Assembly: GCF_036227565.1 (NCBI RefSeq)
Contig: NZ_CP109460.1
Span: forward strand, 2,232,001-2,296,000
Reading direction: 5' to 3'
Length of the DNA stretch: 64,000 nucleotides
Source: Streptomyces sp. NBC_01454
Lineage (GTDB): Bacteria; Actinomycetota; Actinomycetes; Streptomycetales; Streptomycetaceae
This document shows positions 20,202 through 28,670 of this stretch, piece after piece (within the stretch, counting starts at the first letter, position 1; each line of letters starts with the position of its first letter). Under the pieces are notes generated by a model that saw nothing but the letters and a program-made list of their open reading frames with translations, ran no database searches and was not told the origin of the DNA. The translations under genes were made by a program, and so were the position numbers.

Positions 20202-22403
20202 TCAGGACCGCAGATCCACCAGCACCGGCCCGGTGTGCTCCCCGGCCACCGACGTCACGGACAGCACGGCATGCCCGGGCGGCAGGGAATTGGCGAGGTC
20301 GGAGGCGGACCAGCGTTCCCGCTCGACGGTGCGGACGGTGACGGCCTTGGCGGTGGGCGCCTTGCCGGTGACCAGGTGGCGGAAGAGGTGCAGCGCCTTC
20401 ATCGCGGCGCCCTCGGCAATGATTTGACGGTCCGTCACATCACGGGTCTCCACCCACTCCTTGCCCCACACCTCGGCGAACCGGGCACCGTCCCAGGTCG
20501 TCACGCCCGCGAACGCCATCCGGCAGCCGACCGACCCCAGCAGCGTGCCGCGCAGCGCGTCGGGCACATCGTCCAGCGAGCGCAGCGTCAGCACCGCCCC
20601 GGCATTCGCCGACCGCAGCCGCTGCAGCCCGCGCAGCGCCTCGGCGGTGACGGTGTGCGCGGCCTCGTCCAGCACCAGACAGGCGAACACCGAACGGTCC
20701 GCCCGCGCCACCGCACACTCCGTGAACTGCGCGAGCACCAGCCGGGCGAGGATCCGGGAGGCCTCCGCGTGGCCGCGTTCGGGCAGTTCGATACGGACCC
20801 GCAGCGGATGGTCGAGGGCGCGCAGCGAGACCTGCCGGGTGGCACCGGTCGGGTCGAAGAAGCCGGCGAAGGCGGGCCGGTCCAGGAGGGCGATGCGGTC
20901 GGCGAGGAGCACGCCGAGGTCGCCGTGGCGCTCCGACTGGCGGGACCGTGCGTCGAGTTCGCGCAGCAGGGTGTGGGCTCCGGCGTCCTCCAGGGCGGTA
21001 CGCAGCGCGGCGATCGCCCCGGGCGCGCCGTCCAGCAGTTCGCGCAGCTCGGGCACGGTGGGGAAGCGGTCATGAGCGGCCGCGAAGGGGCCGAGCAGCT
21101 GGGCCAGGGCGGTCGCGGCGCGCCGGCTGTCGCCGCCGGGCAGCTGCTCGGCGAGGTCACCGACCAGCGCCTCGGCGAGGATGCCGGCCGCTTCGTCGGG
21201 GTCCGTGGTCCCGCCGTACAGGTCGAGATCGCACTCCGGGTCGGGGCGTCCGATCCTGACCACCACATCGAAGGCGTCGTCGGCGCCGAGGTCGGAGCCG
21301 GCCGGGCCGACCGCGACCACCGCGCACTGCCCGGCCAGTGCCTGCAGACACATCGACTCCACGACGGGTGTGACGACCCGGGTGGTCTTGCCGCTGCCGG
21401 CCGGTCCGACGGCCAGCAGCGAGGTCCCCAACAGGGCGGGTTCCAGGGCGCATCCGGCCAGGCGGTGCTGGTACGGGTTGCGGGGGTGGTCGGCGGCGGT
21501 GCCGATGCGGACCTGGTGGGCGAGCAGATCGTGGTGGGCGGTCCGGCGGGCCAGGTCGCGCCGGCCCGAGGGGTGCGCACAGGCCGCCGCGCCGTGCCGG
21601 AGCACGGTGTCGGTGAAGGAGGCCAGGGAGTTCTTGCCGGACCGCACCGAGTGCCAGGCGCGCTCGATCCTGGCCACGTCCACATCGTTCATCCGCCCGC
21701 TGAGCGCCTCGGCGGCGAGCTTGTCGGCCGCGTCCGCGGCGCCGTGCGCCCGCAGTTCGGGCCACTGGGCCCGGTCGGCGGCGGGCTGCGGCCTGGGCGC
21801 GGGGGCGCGCTTGCGTAGCCGGCCGAGGGCGGGTCCCAGGAAGCGGCGGGCGAGTTCGGGCCAGCGGCCGAGCCGGCCGAAGACTACGGCCAGAATCGCC
21901 AGCACCAGGCCGTAGTAGACATAGGTGACGCCGACGAAGATCATCTTGTCGCCGCCGGCCGTCCGCCAGGAGTCCGGCGTCAGCAGCAGCAGCGGCCAGA
22001 GCCAGTAGCTGCCGAGGTACTGGTTCCACAGCAGCGACCACAGCAGCCATCCGCACAGGAACGAGATCACCGCTCCGCCGATCAGCTGCCGCGCGGGGGT
22101 CCGGTCGGGATCCGCCGCCGCCCGGGGCCGGTGTCCGTAGGTCCAGACGCCGGGTGCGGCGGCCGGGCGCGGCGTGCGCAGCCAACCGAGCAGCGGCGGG
22201 TCGGCGGTGGGGCCGTCGGGCGCGGGGCCCGGCGGGGCGGCCGGCACGGCGGGCGCGGCGGCGGGGGGCGGCGGGATGCGGGGGGCGGCGGCCGGCGGGG
22301 TGGGCGGCGCCGTGGGGCGCGGGACCGCGGGTTCGGGCCGGTGCGCCCCGCCGGACGGCTGGGGAGCGGTGTCCTGTGCGTCGTGCGTGCCCTCGGTGTC
22401 CAT
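20202..22403 (-). CDS. Membrane-anchored VirD4/TraG-like ATPase of unknown role
   Basis: A ~733-residue protein. It starts with a disordered Pro/Ala-rich region (~1-115), then two membrane segments (LIGGAVISFLCGWLLWSLLW and, after a short loop, IFVGVTYVYYGLVLAILAVV), then a large cytoplasmic P-loop ATPase domain. Walker A is GPAGSGKTT and Walker B is ACLVLDEAAH, followed by a GAVLTLRSLDDVP segment typical of the TraG/VirD4/FtsK-HerA class. Such proteins pump DNA or protein, but no relaxase, secretion or partition genes are nearby. ATG 22403 (MDTEGTHDAQ) is preferred; 22487 is possible. Divergent from gabT, 277 bp apart. Confidence 0.8.
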   Translation of the reverse strand: MDTEGTHDAQDTAPQPSGGAHRPEPAVPRPTAPPTPPAAAPRIPPPPAAAPAVPAAPPGPAPDGPTADPPLLGWLRTPRPAAAPGVWTYGHRPRAAADPDRTPARQLIGGAVISFLCGWLLWSLLWNQYLGSYWLWPLLLLTPDSWRTAGGDKMIFVGVTYVYYGLVLAILAVVFGRLGRWPELARRFLGPALGRLRKRAPAPRPQPAADRAQWPELRAHGAADAADKLAAEALSGRMNDVDVARIERAWHSVRSGKNSLASFTDTVLRHGAAACAHPSGRRDLARRTAHHDLLAHQVRIGTAADHPRNPYQHRLAGCALEPALLGTSLLAVGPAGSGKTTRVVTPVVESMCLQALAGQCAVVAVGPAGSDLGADDAFDVVVRIGRPDPECDLDLYGGTTDPDEAAGILAEALVGDLAEQLPGGDSRRAATALAQLLGPFAAAHDRFPTVPELRELLDGAPGAIAALRTALEDAGAHTLLRELDARSRQSERHGDLGVLLADRIALLDRPAFAGFFDPTGATRQVSLRALDHPLRVRIELPERGHAEASRILARLVLAQFTECAVARADRSVFACLVLDEAAHTVTAEALRGLQRLRSANAGAVLTLRSLDDVPDALRGTLLGSVGCRMAFAGVTTWDGARFAEVWGKEWVETRDVTDRQIIAEGAAMKALHLFRHLVTGKAPTAKAVTVRTVERERWSASDLANSLPPGHAVLSVTSVAGEHTGPVLVDLRS

Positions 22404-22554
22404 CCGGTGCCCTTGTCCCCCTTGAGCCGTGGCCTGCTGCGTCCTTGCGCCCGCGGCCGCGTCACCGGGCCGCGCTGCCATTGTCATGCCCGCGCCGGTG
22501 TCTGCCGCCGCCGGGCGCGCCGCCGCTCAATCTACTGGCCGGGGGCCGCCGCTA

Positions 22555-22579
22555 TGTCCGGTGCGGACAACGCAACACG
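22555..22579 (+). promoter_or_regulatory. Palindromic candidate operator upstream of gabT
   Basis: TGTCCG-GTG-CGGACA (22555-22569) is a perfect 6-bp inverted repeat with 3-nt spacer, about 110 bp upstream of gabT. It runs into CGGACAACGCAACACG, which resembles the sequence upstream of the 16511-17971 dehydrogenase and, more loosely (ACAACGCAA), the 13-bp core found upstream of the two other dehydrogenases. Confidence 0.4.
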
Positions 22580-22680
22580 CGCACTTCTCCCGAACGGAAC
22601 ATGCCGGAGCCGCCCGGCCGCCCCTAGCCTGCGAGAACAAGACCTTTGTACGTCCCCCGTTCCACCCCCAGGAGACTGCC

Positions 22681-24030
22681 ATGACCGAACTGTCCGGAGG
22701 CCCCGCCCTCCCCCAGGAGCGTCGCGTCGTCACCGCGATCCCCGGCCCGAAGTCGCAGGAGCTGTGGGCGCGCAAGCAGGCCACGGTGGCGGGCGGGGTC
22801 GGCGCCGTGCTGCCCGTGTTCGTCAAGCGTGCGGGCGGCGGCGTCCTGGAGGACGTGGACGGGAACTCCCTGATCGACTTCGGCTCCGGCATCGCGGTGA
22901 CCTCGGTCGGCAACAGCGCGGAGGCGGTCGTCCGCCGGGCCACCGCGCAGCTGGCGGCCTTCACCCACACCTGCGCCATGGTGGCGCCGTACGAGCCGTA
23001 CATCGAGGTCTGTGAGCAGCTGGCCGAGCTGACGCCGGGCGACCACGCGAAGAAGTCGGCGCTGTTCAACTCCGGCGCGGAGGCCGTCGAGAACGCCGTC
23101 AAGATCGCCCGTGTGCACACCAAGCGCCAGGCGGTCGTCGTCTTCGACCACGGCTACCACGGACGCACGAACCTCACGATGGCGCTCACGTCCAAGAACA
23201 TGCCGTACAAGCAGGGCTTCGGGCCGTTCGCGCCCGAGGTCTACCGCGTCCCGGTCGCCTACCCCTACCGCTGGCTGACCGGCCCGGAGAACTGTGCACA
23301 GGAGGCCGCGGACCAGGCCATCTCGCAGATCACCAAGCAGATCGGCGCGGAGAACGTCGCGGCGATCATCATCGAGCCGGTGCTCGGTGAGGGTGGCTTC
23401 ATCGAGCCGGCCAAGGGCTTCCTGCCCGCGATCGCCGCCTTCGCGAAGGAGAACGGCATCGTCTTCGTCGCGGACGAGATCCAGTCCGGCTTCTGCCGTA
23501 CCGGCCAGTGGTTCGCGTGTGAGGACGAGGGCATCGTCCCGGACCTGATCACCACCGCCAAGGGCATCGCCGGCGGTCTGCCGCTGGCGGCGGTGACCGG
23601 CCGCGCCGAGATCATGGACGCCGCGCACGCCGGCGGCCTGGGCGGCACCTACGGCGGCAACCCCGTGGCCTGCGCCGCGGCGCTGGGCTCGATCGAGACC
23701 ATGCGCGAACAGGACCTGAACGCCAAGGCCCGCCGGATCGGCGAGATCATGAAGCCGCGGCTGAACGCCATCGCGGAGAAGTACGACATCGTCGGCGAGG
23801 TCCGCGGCCGCGGCGCGATGATCGCCATCGAGTTGGTCAAGTCCGGCTCCAAGGAGCCGAATCCGGAGGCCACCGCGGCGCTGGCCAAGGCCTGCCACCA
23901 GGAGGGCCTGCTGGTGCTGACCACCGGCACGTACGGCAATGTGCTGCGCTTCCTGCCGCCGCTGGTCATCGGCGAGGACCTGCTGGGCGAGGGTCTGGAC
24001 ATCCTCGAGGGCGCCTTCGCCGCGATCTGA
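22681..24030 (+). CDS. gabT: 4-aminobutyrate--2-oxoglutarate transaminase
   Basis: A PLP enzyme that moves the amino group of GABA to 2-oxoglutarate, giving succinate semialdehyde; 449 residues, normal for GabT. Visible: the substrate and cofactor segments FGSGIAVTSVG, NSGAEAVENAVKIAR, FDHGYHGRT, EPVLGEGGF and VADEIQSGFCRTG, with the Schiff-base lysine K294 in TTAKGIAGG and the conserved GGTYGGNPV. ATG 22681 has AGGAG 8 nt upstream. Monocistronic, ended by a strong hairpin. It would take GABA made by the amine catabolism genes further right. Confidence 0.95.
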   Translation: MTELSGGPALPQERRVVTAIPGPKSQELWARKQATVAGGVGAVLPVFVKRAGGGVLEDVDGNSLIDFGSGIAVTSVGNSAEAVVRRATAQLAAFTHTCAMVAPYEPYIEVCEQLAELTPGDHAKKSALFNSGAEAVENAVKIARVHTKRQAVVVFDHGYHGRTNLTMALTSKNMPYKQGFGPFAPEVYRVPVAYPYRWLTGPENCAQEAADQAISQITKQIGAENVAAIIIEPVLGEGGFIEPAKGFLPAIAAFAKENGIVFVADEIQSGFCRTGQWFACEDEGIVPDLITTAKGIAGGLPLAAVTGRAEIMDAAHAGGLGGTYGGNPVACAAALGSIETMREQDLNAKARRIGEIMKPRLNAIAEKYDIVGEVRGRGAMIAIELVKSGSKEPNPEATAALAKACHQEGLLVLTTGTYGNVLRFLPPLVIGEDLLGEGLDILEGAFAAI

Positions 24031-24073
24031 GCGGCGGACCGCACGCGGACGGGTCCGCGGCAGCACACCCGGC

Positions 24074-24115
24074 GCGGCCCGGGGCACGGCAGGACGATGC
24101 CGAGCCCCGGGCCGC
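24074..24115 (+). terminator. Terminator after gabT
   Basis: GCGGCCCGGGGC (24074-24085) pairs perfectly with GCCCCGGGCCGC (24104-24115), extended inside by CGGCA/TGCCG; 44 nt past the gabT stop. Confidence 0.88.
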
Positions 24116-24187
24116 CGCCCGTGGTGCGCCCGGCCGCCCGTTGCCGGCGCGCCGCTCCATGCCCCTCCTGCGCCCTTGCCCGTGACC

Positions 24188-24235
24188 ATTTCTGTGCTGA
24201 TTTCTATGCTGATTTCTGTGCTCATTTCTGTGCGA
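24188..24235. repeat. Four 12-bp tandem repeats in an AT-rich island
   Basis: ATTTCTGTGCTG and close variants occur head to tail at 24188, 24200, 24212 and 24224. The 48 bp are about 40% GC inside a ~73% GC genome. Neither strand shows a convincing gene here. Confidence 0.85.
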
Positions 24236-24338
24236 ACGTGCGGAGGTGGAGGCACGGCGTGAAGAAGATGTGCGGGGGCGATGGCGGGCGGGTGATGCGG
24301 CTGTCGGGCGCGGTCCCGGTGCCGTACGGTTTCTGCAG

Positions 24339-25388
24339 ATGAGAGAAACACCCCGCTCGCAGGGGACTGCGGGCGACGCCCGGCCGGCGCTTCCCCAGCT
24401 CCGGCCAGGTCGTGCCCTCGCGCACAACACCGGAACCCCTGGCACAGGGAACTCCGGGAATCCTCACCGATCGGATGTCCGCCCGCCCCATACCCCCCGG
24501 GGCGCGCGGGACACCGGTCACCACGGCCGCCTCGGAACCACCCCCCCTGTTCCGAGGCGGCCGACTTCTTTTCTGCGTCTTTCGGGTTCTCAGCGCTCTC
24601 CGCGTTCACAGCGTGCTCAGCGTTTTCCGGGCTCCCCTGGATTCCCGGGCCCCGCGGACCCTTCCGGCCCAGGCTCCCGCCGTCTGACCCCGCTGTCGCT
24701 CTGCCTGTTCAGCGCGCTGCTGTTCGCGGCGCTCACCTGGCAGGTGGCCGGCCACGGCCCGCTGCGCGCGCTCGACGAGCGGCTCGGCCGCGCCGTGGCC
24801 TCCGGCGGCCTTCCCGCCGGGCCCGCGGAGTTCTTCGCCGACCTCGGCAACACGACGGTGGCGCTGCCGGTGCTGTCGGCGGCCGTGGCGTGGGCCCTGT
24901 GGCGGGGCCGGCGCGAAGGCCGGCCCCGGGCGCCCGACGGCGCCGCTCCCCCGCGCTGGTGGCTGCCCGCGCTCGCGGCCGGCCTCACGGCGGCCGCGGT
25001 ACCCGCGCTGGTGGTCCCGCTCAAACTGTGGCTCGCCCGGCCGGGCCCGGCGCGGATGGCGGGGGCCGCGCACGAGGGCTTCTATCCGTCCGGCCACGGT
25101 GCCACGGCGGCGGTGCTCTACGGCCTGGCCGCGCTGCTGCTGTTCCGCGGCGGGCGGCGGACGGCGGCCCACCGCCCGGCCGGACCGGCGGTCGCCGCCG
25201 TGCTCGTGCTGCTCAACGCGGGCATCGGTACCGGCCTGGTCCGCCGGGGCTATCACTGGCCGCTGGACGTGCTCGGCAGCTGGTGTCTGGCCGGGGTGCT
25301 GCTCGCGCTGTGGTGTGCGGTGTGCGACCGGTGGGCGGGCGGACGCCGGGCGGTGGGCACACCGGGACGGCCTGCCGGGCTCCCGTAG
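24339..25388 (+). CDS. PAP2 superfamily membrane phosphatase-like protein, start unclear
   Basis: The coding core (~24684-25388) is a membrane protein with the phosphatidic-acid-phosphatase-type motifs KLWLARPGPA, YPSGHGATA and RRGYHWPLDVLG, and about five hydrophobic segments; the usual Arg of the third motif is not in its normal place. Likely role: dephosphorylation of lipid phosphates or undecaprenyl diphosphate. No ATG or GTG lies in frame between 24342 and the core. The only upstream ATG (24339) would force translation through a terminator and a stretch with poor GC at third positions, so the listed start is a formal choice. CTG 24684 or a lost 5' end are alternatives. Confidence 0.6.
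   Translation: MRETPRSQGTAGDARPALPQLRPGRALAHNTGTPGTGNSGNPHRSDVRPPHTPRGARDTGHHGRLGTTPPVPRRPTSFLRLSGSQRSPRSQRAQRFPGSPGFPGPADPSGPGSRRLTPLSLCLFSALLFAALTWQVAGHGPLRALDERLGRAVASGGLPAGPAEFFADLGNTTVALPVLSAAVAWALWRGRREGRPRAPDGAAPPRWWLPALAAGLTAAAVPALVVPLKLWLARPGPARMAGAAHEGFYPSGHGATAAVLYGLAALLLFRGGRRTAAHRPAGPAVAAVLVLLNAGIGTGLVRRGYHWPLDVLGSWCLAGVLLALWCAVCDRWAGGRRAVGTPGRPAGLP
24524..24572 (+). terminator. Strong intrinsic terminator with no obvious gene before it
   Basis: CGGCCGCCTCGGAAC (24524-24538) and GTTCCGAGGCGGCCG (24549-24563) form a perfect 15-bp stem with a 10-nt loop, followed by ACTTCTTTT. This is the best textbook rho-independent terminator of the window. gabT already ends in its own terminator 410 bp earlier, so this one closes an unseen transcript: a small RNA, or a leader of the PAP2 gene. 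Confidence 0.8.
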
Positions 25389-25397
25389 ACCCCGGGA

Positions 25398-25428
25398 GGG
25401 GGCGGACGGCACGCGGCCGGCCGCCCCC
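25398..25428. terminator. Hairpin between PAP2 and FAD oxidoreductase genes
   Basis: GGGGGCGG (25398-25405) and CCGCCCCC (25421-25428) form a perfect 8-bp stem with a 15-nt loop between convergent stops at 25388 and 25439. Confidence 0.6.
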
Positions 25429-25438
25429 TGGCCGGGCG

Positions 25439-26869
25439 TCAGCTGTCGAAGCCCAGCCCCACCTTGTCCATGGCCTTCAGCCACAGATTGCGGCGTCCGG
25501 CCCGGGTGTCGGCGCGGGTCATCGACCACTGGGTGATGCCGATGCCGGCCCAGCGCAGCGGCTCCGGCGGGAACGGCAGCGGCTTGCTGCGCACCATCTC
25601 CAGCTCCGTGCGCTCGGTGCGCTCGCCGGCGAGCAGGTCGAGCATCACCTCGGCGCCGAAGCGGGTGGCGCCCACGCCGAGGCCGGTGTACCCGGCGGCG
25701 TAGGCGACCCGGCCGGCGTGCGCGGTGCCGAAGAAGGCGGAGAAGCGCGAGCAGGTGTCGATGGCGCCGCCCCAGCTGTGGGTGAAGCGCAGCCCCTCCA
25801 GCTGCGGGAAGCAGCGGAAGAAGTGCCGGGCGAGCTTCTCGTAGGTGGCCGGGTGGTGGTCGTACTCGGCGCGCAGGCCGCCGCCGTAGCGGTAGACGAT
25901 GTCGTAGCCGCCCCACAGGATGCGGTGGTCGGCGGTGATGCGGAAGTAGTGGAAGTGGTTGTTGGAGTCCGAGAGGCCCTGGCGGTTCTTCCAGCCGATG
26001 GCGGCGAGCTGTTCGTCGGAGAGCGGCTCCGTCATCAGGGCGTGGTCGTAGACCGGGACGATGTACGGGCGGACCCGCTTGACCAGGGACGGGAAGGCGT
26101 TGGTGCCCAGCGCGACATGGCGGGCGAAGACCCGGCCGTAGGGGGTGCGGACGGCCATACCCGTCCCGTCCGCGGCGAGCGCGGTGGCGCGGGTGCGCTC
26201 GTAGATGCGGACGCCGAGGCCGAGACAGGCCTGCTTCAGGCCCCAGGCGAGGCGGGCCGGGTGGAGCATGGCGACGCCGTCGCGGTCCCACAGTCCGGCG
26301 CGGAAGGTCGGTGAGTCGACCTCGGCACGCAGGGCGTCCTCGTCGAGGAAGGTGTGCCGGTCCAGGCCCAGCCCGGCGGCGTCCTCGGCGGCCTCCTGGA
26401 GTTCGGCGACCTGGTGGGGCTCGGTGGCGATGTCGATCTCGCCGGTGCGCTCGAAGTCGCAGTCGATGCCGTAGCGGGCGACGGCGTCCCCGATGGCGTC
26501 GAGATTGCGGATGCCGAGCTTTTCGAGCGTGGCGAGTTCACCGGGCCAGCGGGCCAGGCCGTTGCCGAGGCCGTGGGTGAGGGAGGCGGCGCAGAAGCCG
26601 CCGTTGCGCCCGGAGGCGGCCCAGCCGATCTCGGCGCCCTCGACGAGGACGACATCGCGCTCGGGGTCGCGCTCCTTGGCGATCAGCGCGGTCCACAGTC
26701 CCGAGTAGCCGCCGCCGACGACCAGCAGATCGCAGGTCTCGTCGCCGACGAGGGCCGGCAGGGCGTCCGGGCGGGCGGGGTCGTCGAGCCAGAAGGGGGT
26801 GGGGGCGGCGTCCGCGAGTGCATGGACGGGGGACGCCCCGGACGAATGCGGCATGGCAGCTCGTGCCAT
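25439..26869 (-). CDS. FAD-dependent amine oxidase (gamma-glutamylputrescine oxidase-like)
   Basis: A 476-residue flavoprotein of the DAO (D-amino acid/glycine oxidase) family. The FAD-binding motif is DLLVVGGGYSGLWTALIAKE; EIGWAASGRNGGF is the next flavin contact; the C-terminal ATRF/GLGVGATRFGAEV closes the FAD site. The best family match by eye is PuuB-type, which oxidises gamma-glutamylputrescine, and its place as last gene of a polyamine ABC importer operon (5 bp after the permease stop) supports amine oxidation. The true substrate is not certain; no gamma-glutamylputrescine synthetase is in the window. ATG 26869; an internal ATG follows four codons later. Confidence 0.85.
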   Translation of the reverse strand: MARAAMPHSSGASPVHALADAAPTPFWLDDPARPDALPALVGDETCDLLVVGGGYSGLWTALIAKERDPERDVVLVEGAEIGWAASGRNGGFCAASLTHGLGNGLARWPGELATLEKLGIRNLDAIGDAVARYGIDCDFERTGEIDIATEPHQVAELQEAAEDAAGLGLDRHTFLDEDALRAEVDSPTFRAGLWDRDGVAMLHPARLAWGLKQACLGLGVRIYERTRATALAADGTGMAVRTPYGRVFARHVALGTNAFPSLVKRVRPYIVPVYDHALMTEPLSDEQLAAIGWKNRQGLSDSNNHFHYFRITADHRILWGGYDIVYRYGGGLRAEYDHHPATYEKLARHFFRCFPQLEGLRFTHSWGGAIDTCSRFSAFFGTAHAGRVAYAAGYTGLGVGATRFGAEVMLDLLAGERTERTELEMVRSKPLPFPPEPLRWAGIGITQWSMTRADTRAGRRNLWLKAMDKVGLGFDS

Positions 26870-26874
26870 GGTTC

Positions 26875-27732
26875 TCAGCTCCTCTTGCTCCTCTTACGGC
26901 GGTTCCCGGCCAGTTGGCCGGCGAGTACGCACACCACGGCGACCAGGAACATCGCCGTGCCGATGACGTTGATCTGTACGGGCGTGCCCCGCTGTGCCGA
27001 TCCCCAGACGAACATCGGGAAGGTCACGGTGGAGCCGGCGTTGAAGTTGGTGATGATGAAGTCGTCGAAGGACAGGGCGAAGGACAGCAGCGCGCCGGCC
27101 GCGATGCCGGGGGCGGCGATCGGCAGCGTCACCCGCAGAAAGGTCTGGACGGGTGAGGCATAGAGGTCCTGGGCGGCCTGTTCCAGCCGCGGGTCCATGC
27201 TCATCACCCGCGCCTTGACGGCGGTGACCACAAAGCTCAGACAGAACATGATGTGGGCGATGAGGATCGTCCAGAAGCCGAACTGGATGCCCATGTTGAG
27301 GAAGAGGGTCGCCAGCGAGGCGGCCATGACGACCTCGGGCATCGCCATCGGCAGGAAGATCAGGGTGTTCACACCGGCCCGGGCGCGGAAGCGGTAGCGG
27401 GCCAGCGCGAACGCGATCATGGTGCCGAGGACGGTCGCGCCGATGGTGGCCCACAGCGCCAGCTGCAGGCTCAGTCCGAGCGAGCCGCACAGGTCGGCGA
27501 CGCCGCACGGGTCGCTCCAGGCGTCCGTGGAGAAGTGCTGCCACTGGTAGTTGAAGCGGCCGTTGGGCTTGTTGAAGGAGAAGACCATCACCACGATGTT
27601 GGGCAGGATCAGATAACCCAGCGTGGCGAGGCCCGCTATCACGACGATGTTGCGGCGCAGCCAGCGCAGGCCGCGATTCGGGGTGCGGGCGGCGCCGGTC
27701 CCCGGGGCTTTCGTGGTCTCGTGGACGGCCAT
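26875..27732 (-). CDS. Spermidine/putrescine-type ABC transporter permease (PotC-like)
   Basis: A 285-residue inner-membrane permease with six hydrophobic segments and the EAA loop LEQAAQDLYASPVQTFLRVTLPIAAPGI that contacts the ATPase (positions ~180-207). The PotC-type order and the 'SFDDFIITNF' segment in the C-terminal half are characteristic of polyamine importers. ATG 27732 overlaps the preceding permease stop by one base (TGATG), so the two are translationally coupled. It is followed by the FAD oxidase gene after 5 bp. Confidence 0.93.
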   Translation of the reverse strand: MAVHETTKAPGTGAARTPNRGLRWLRRNIVVIAGLATLGYLILPNIVVMVFSFNKPNGRFNYQWQHFSTDAWSDPCGVADLCGSLGLSLQLALWATIGATVLGTMIAFALARYRFRARAGVNTLIFLPMAMPEVVMAASLATLFLNMGIQFGFWTILIAHIMFCLSFVVTAVKARVMSMDPRLEQAAQDLYASPVQTFLRVTLPIAAPGIAAGALLSFALSFDDFIITNFNAGSTVTFPMFVWGSAQRGTPVQINVIGTAMFLVAVVCVLAGQLAGNRRKRSKRS

Positions 27733-28670
27733 CAGACCAGGTCCTCCGTCCCGGACTTGCGGATGTAGAACGTGACCATGGCGAGGATGGCCGCCATGAG
27801 GATGAAGGAGAGCGCGGCCGCGGTCGGGTAGTCCAGGACCCGCAGGAACTGGGACTGGATGACGTTGCCGATCATCTTCTGGTCGGTGGAGCCCAGCAGT
27901 TCGGCGTTGATGTAGTCACCGGCGGCCGGGATGAAGGTCAGCAGGGTGCCGGCGACGACACCGGGCATCGACAGCGGGAAGGTCACCCGGCGGAAGGTGG
28001 TCGACGGGCGGGCATAGAGGTCGCCGGCGGCCTCGTGCAGGCGCGGGTCGATGCGCTCCAGCGAGGTGTAGAGCGGCAGGACCATGAACGGCAGGAAGTT
28101 GTAGGTCAGTCCGCAGACCACCGCGAGCGGGGTGGCCAGCACCCGGTGCCCCTCGGTGACGCCCAGCCAGCTGGTGACGTCCAGGACGTGCAGCGAGTTC
28201 AGTACCCCGACGACCGGTCCGCCGTCGGCCAGGATCGTCTTCCAGGCGAGCGTGCGGATCAGGAAGCTGGTGAAGAACGGGGCGATGACCAGGATCATCA
28301 CGACGTTGCGCCAGCGGCCCGCCTTGAAGGCGATGAGGTAGGCCAGCGGATAGCCCAGGACCAGGCAGAGCACGGTGGCGACGGCGGCGTAGCCCATCGA
28401 GCGGACGAACTGCGGCCAGTATTCGCCGAGCGCGTCCCAGTAGGTGGCGAAGTGCCAGGTGACCTTGAAGCCCGCTTCGAGGGAGCCGGTCTGGATCGAG
28501 GTCGACGCCTGGTAGACCAGCGGCGCGGCGAAGAAGACGATCAGCCACAGGATGCCGGGCAGCAGCAGCCAGTAGGGGACCAGGCGCTTGCGGACGGGGG
28601 TCTTGCGGAGGGCCGGCGGCGCGGCCTCGCTCCGCCCGTCCGGTGGCGCGGGGGTGGCGGTGGTGGTCAC
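27732..28670 (-). CDS. Spermidine/putrescine-type ABC transporter permease (PotB-like)
   Basis: A 312-residue membrane protein: a short basic cytoplasmic N-terminus (LRKTPVRKRLVPYWLLLPG), six hydrophobic segments, and the EAA loop LHEAAGDLYARPSTTFRRVTFPLSMPG. The segment FIPAAGDYINAELLG is typical for PotB. GTG 28670 overlaps the ATPase stop by four bases (GTGA). The frame is open upstream but antisense-like there. It works with the PotC-like permease, the ATPase and the binding protein at 29889. Confidence 0.93.
   Translation of the reverse strand: MTTTATPAPPDGRSEAAPPALRKTPVRKRLVPYWLLLPGILWLIVFFAAPLVYQASTSIQTGSLEAGFKVTWHFATYWDALGEYWPQFVRSMGYAAVATVLCLVLGYPLAYLIAFKAGRWRNVVMILVIAPFFTSFLIRTLAWKTILADGGPVVGVLNSLHVLDVTSWLGVTEGHRVLATPLAVVCGLTYNFLPFMVLPLYTSLERIDPRLHEAAGDLYARPSTTFRRVTFPLSMPGVVAGTLLTFIPAAGDYINAELLGSTDQKMIGNVIQSQFLRVLDYPTAAALSFILMAAILAMVTFYIRKSGTEDLV

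Noticed and set aside
24188..24235. Possible CRISPR array
   Set aside because: Repeats are contiguous, 12 bp long and without spacers.
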